From Acidobacteriota bacterium (GTDB lineage Bacteria > Acidobacteriota > Thermoanaerobaculia > UBA5066 > Gp7-AA6), in contig DAHUXD010000052.1 of assembly GCA_027307335.1 (NCBI GenBank), positions 1 through 64,000 of the forward strand: DNA of 64,000 nucleotides. The letters run 5' to 3'. Positions within the stretch are counted from its first letter, which is position 1; the number at the start of each line of letters is the position of its first letter. Under the pieces are notes generated by a model. That model did no database searches. It was not told the origin of the DNA and saw only the letters and a program-made list of their open reading frames with translations. Below, piece by piece: positions 63,227 through 64,000 of this stretch. The translations under genes and the position numbers were made by a program.

Positions 63227-63399
63227 TCGAACCTCCCTCTCCGTGATGCGGGTGGCGACGCGACCCGGAACGAGGGGACACCCTGGCTGACTGCCGGCGC
63301 GGCGAGTCTATCGCTCCTGCGGCACGACGAGGGAACCGGGATCGGTCCACGCGCACCGCGCTCTCGAGCGGAACGCCTCCGGGGCGCGGCCCCGCCGAC

Positions 63400-63729
63400 C
63401 TAGCGCGGAATCGGCCGCAGGCCCATTCGCGCCCGGAGATCGCCGGTCGGTCGCGACTCCCTCCGCTCGCGCAGGGCCTTGACCAGCAGGATTTCGAGCG
63501 CGAGGCGCCAGCGCGCCTCGTCGGCCTCCGAGCACTCGTAGCGGACGACGCGGCCTTCGAACCGGAAATCGGATGCCGCCGGACCGCCGTCGCCCGGACG
63601 CACGGCGATGCGTCGCACCTCCTCCGGCGTGAACTCCCGGTCGAAGATCACGGCGCAGGCGAGGCGGCCCCCTCCGAGACGGTCCACCCTCTCCCGCACC
63701 GACTGCGGCGGCCGTGTCGTTCTTTCCAT
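63400..63729 (-). CDS. Small protein of unknown function
   Basis: A 109-residue open frame starting at an ATG at 63729 just after GGAGGAGG, a strong ribosome-binding site. It reads MERTTRPPQSVRERVDRLGGG and contains VRYECSEADEARWRLALEILLVKALRER, an amphipathic helical stretch. I recognise no family. It lies between the glycolate permease and a partial gene at the edge, all on the same strand, so a place in the same transcript is possible. Confidence 0.6.
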   Translation of the reverse strand: MERTTRPPQSVRERVDRLGGGRLACAVIFDREFTPEEVRRIAVRPGDGGPAASDFRFEGRVVRYECSEADEARWRLALEILLVKALRERRESRPTGDLRARMGLRPIPR

Positions 63730-63793
63730 CTCCTCCTCCAGGAACCCCGCCCACCCGAGACGAAACCGATGCCTTGAATCCCTCGCGCCCGAC

Positions 63794-64000
63794 TCACCGG
63801 TCCCGCGCGGTGATGACCGTCTGCTCGCCGGACAGCGATCCGCTCGACGCGTCCGAAGCGGAGGCGGACACCGAGAGAGACGTGCTCGACGGCGGCTTGA
63901 CGCGGCTCTTGTAGTCGACCGACATGCGCTCGCTCCGCGACGCCGGCTCCGACGCGGCCGGGGCCGACGCCCGGAGGGCCTCTCCGCGCTCCGCCCACCA
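63794..64000 (-). CDS. C-terminal fragment of an unknown protein, partial
   Basis: A 68-codon frame enters from the right edge and stops at a TGA at 63794. It reads WWAERGEALRASAPAASEPA, then SVDYKSRVKPPSSTSLS followed by a Ser/Ala-rich tail. No family is recognisable. Its continuity beyond the window cannot be judged. Confidence 0.4.
   Translation of the reverse strand, partial: WWAERGEALRASAPAASEPASRSERMSVDYKSRVKPPSSTSLSVSASASDASSGSLSGEQTVITARDR

Noticed and set aside
63648-63998. A 116-codon minus-strand frame at the right edge
   Set aside because: Its sequence is Gly/Arg-rich and overlaps the better-supported 109-residue gene; a different frame at the edge looks more protein-like.

Overview
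This 64 kb window is GC-rich bacterial chromosome (roughly 70% G+C by eye), densely packed with housekeeping and central-metabolism genes. I see no prophage, integrase, plasmid replication gene or CRISPR array. The organism looks Gram-negative, with an LpxL-like acyltransferase, a TPR lipoprotein, a DsbD-type thiol transporter and several exported peptidases. It has a ferredoxin-dependent 2-oxoacid oxidoreductase and a fused NuoCD. My best guess is an uncultured Acidobacteriota-type lineage, perhaps Thermoanaerobaculia-like, at low confidence because there is no rRNA here.

Layout. 1-14.8 kb is a minus-strand run of about 14 genes, many joined by ATGA/GTGA stop-start overlaps: acyltransferase, recN, thiF/moeB, tsaC, gamma-carbonic anhydrase, hisS, aspS (frameshifted as read), aroB, an HD-GYP sensor, a TPR lipoprotein, ftsY, ribD, ribE and an unrecognised gene running off the left edge. 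14.8-19.3 kb holds an M28 peptidase, an SDR with an altered active site, pepA and purC. 19.3-24.4 kb is radA, alr, dnaB and a PHP phosphoesterase. 24.4-30.9 kb carries a peroxiredoxin-folE pair, an S10 peptidase, an exported amidohydrolase, a BtuF-like protein and a Ycf46-like AAA ATPase. 31-36.7 kb has a glycosyltransferase, a MarR regulator coupled to a ClC-CBS channel, and an S9 peptidase. 36.8-44.5 kb carries korA-korB, a small Cys-rich exported protein, an LpxL-like acyltransferase, nuoB-nuoCD-nuoI and def. 44.5-50.4 kb has tRNA-Phe, a beta-propeller protein, a thioredoxin/TPR protein with dsbD, rnc, tRNA-Leu and tRNA-Cys. 50.4-55.8 kb carries lexA, a BaiN-like flavoprotein, a hybrid histidine kinase and a Cys-rich membrane protein. 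55.8-63.2 kb is a glycolate operon (permease, malate synthase, glcD, glcE, glcF).

How the genes work together. The glycolate operon imports glycolate, oxidises it to glyoxylate and condenses that with acetyl-CoA to malate. korAB and the nuoB-CD-I set lie 1-7 kb apart and could be linked through ferredoxin. ribD/ribE and folE act on GTP-derived pathways.

Most notable signals. (1) A 6-3-6 palindrome, CCTAAT-N3-ATWAGG, occurs as two copies exactly 31 bp apart upstream of lexA and again as two copies exactly 31 bp apart upstream of an amidohydrolase: a candidate new LexA box with an unexpected target. (2) At about a dozen genes a TANNNT -10-like hexamer sits 6-10 nt before the start codon, suggesting frequent leaderless mRNAs. 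(3) There are dispersed hairpin repeats, a REP/MITE-like palindrome that supplies a stop codon, a 48-bp in-frame duplication in tsaC, and a probable 2-bp loss in a CG run in aspS.
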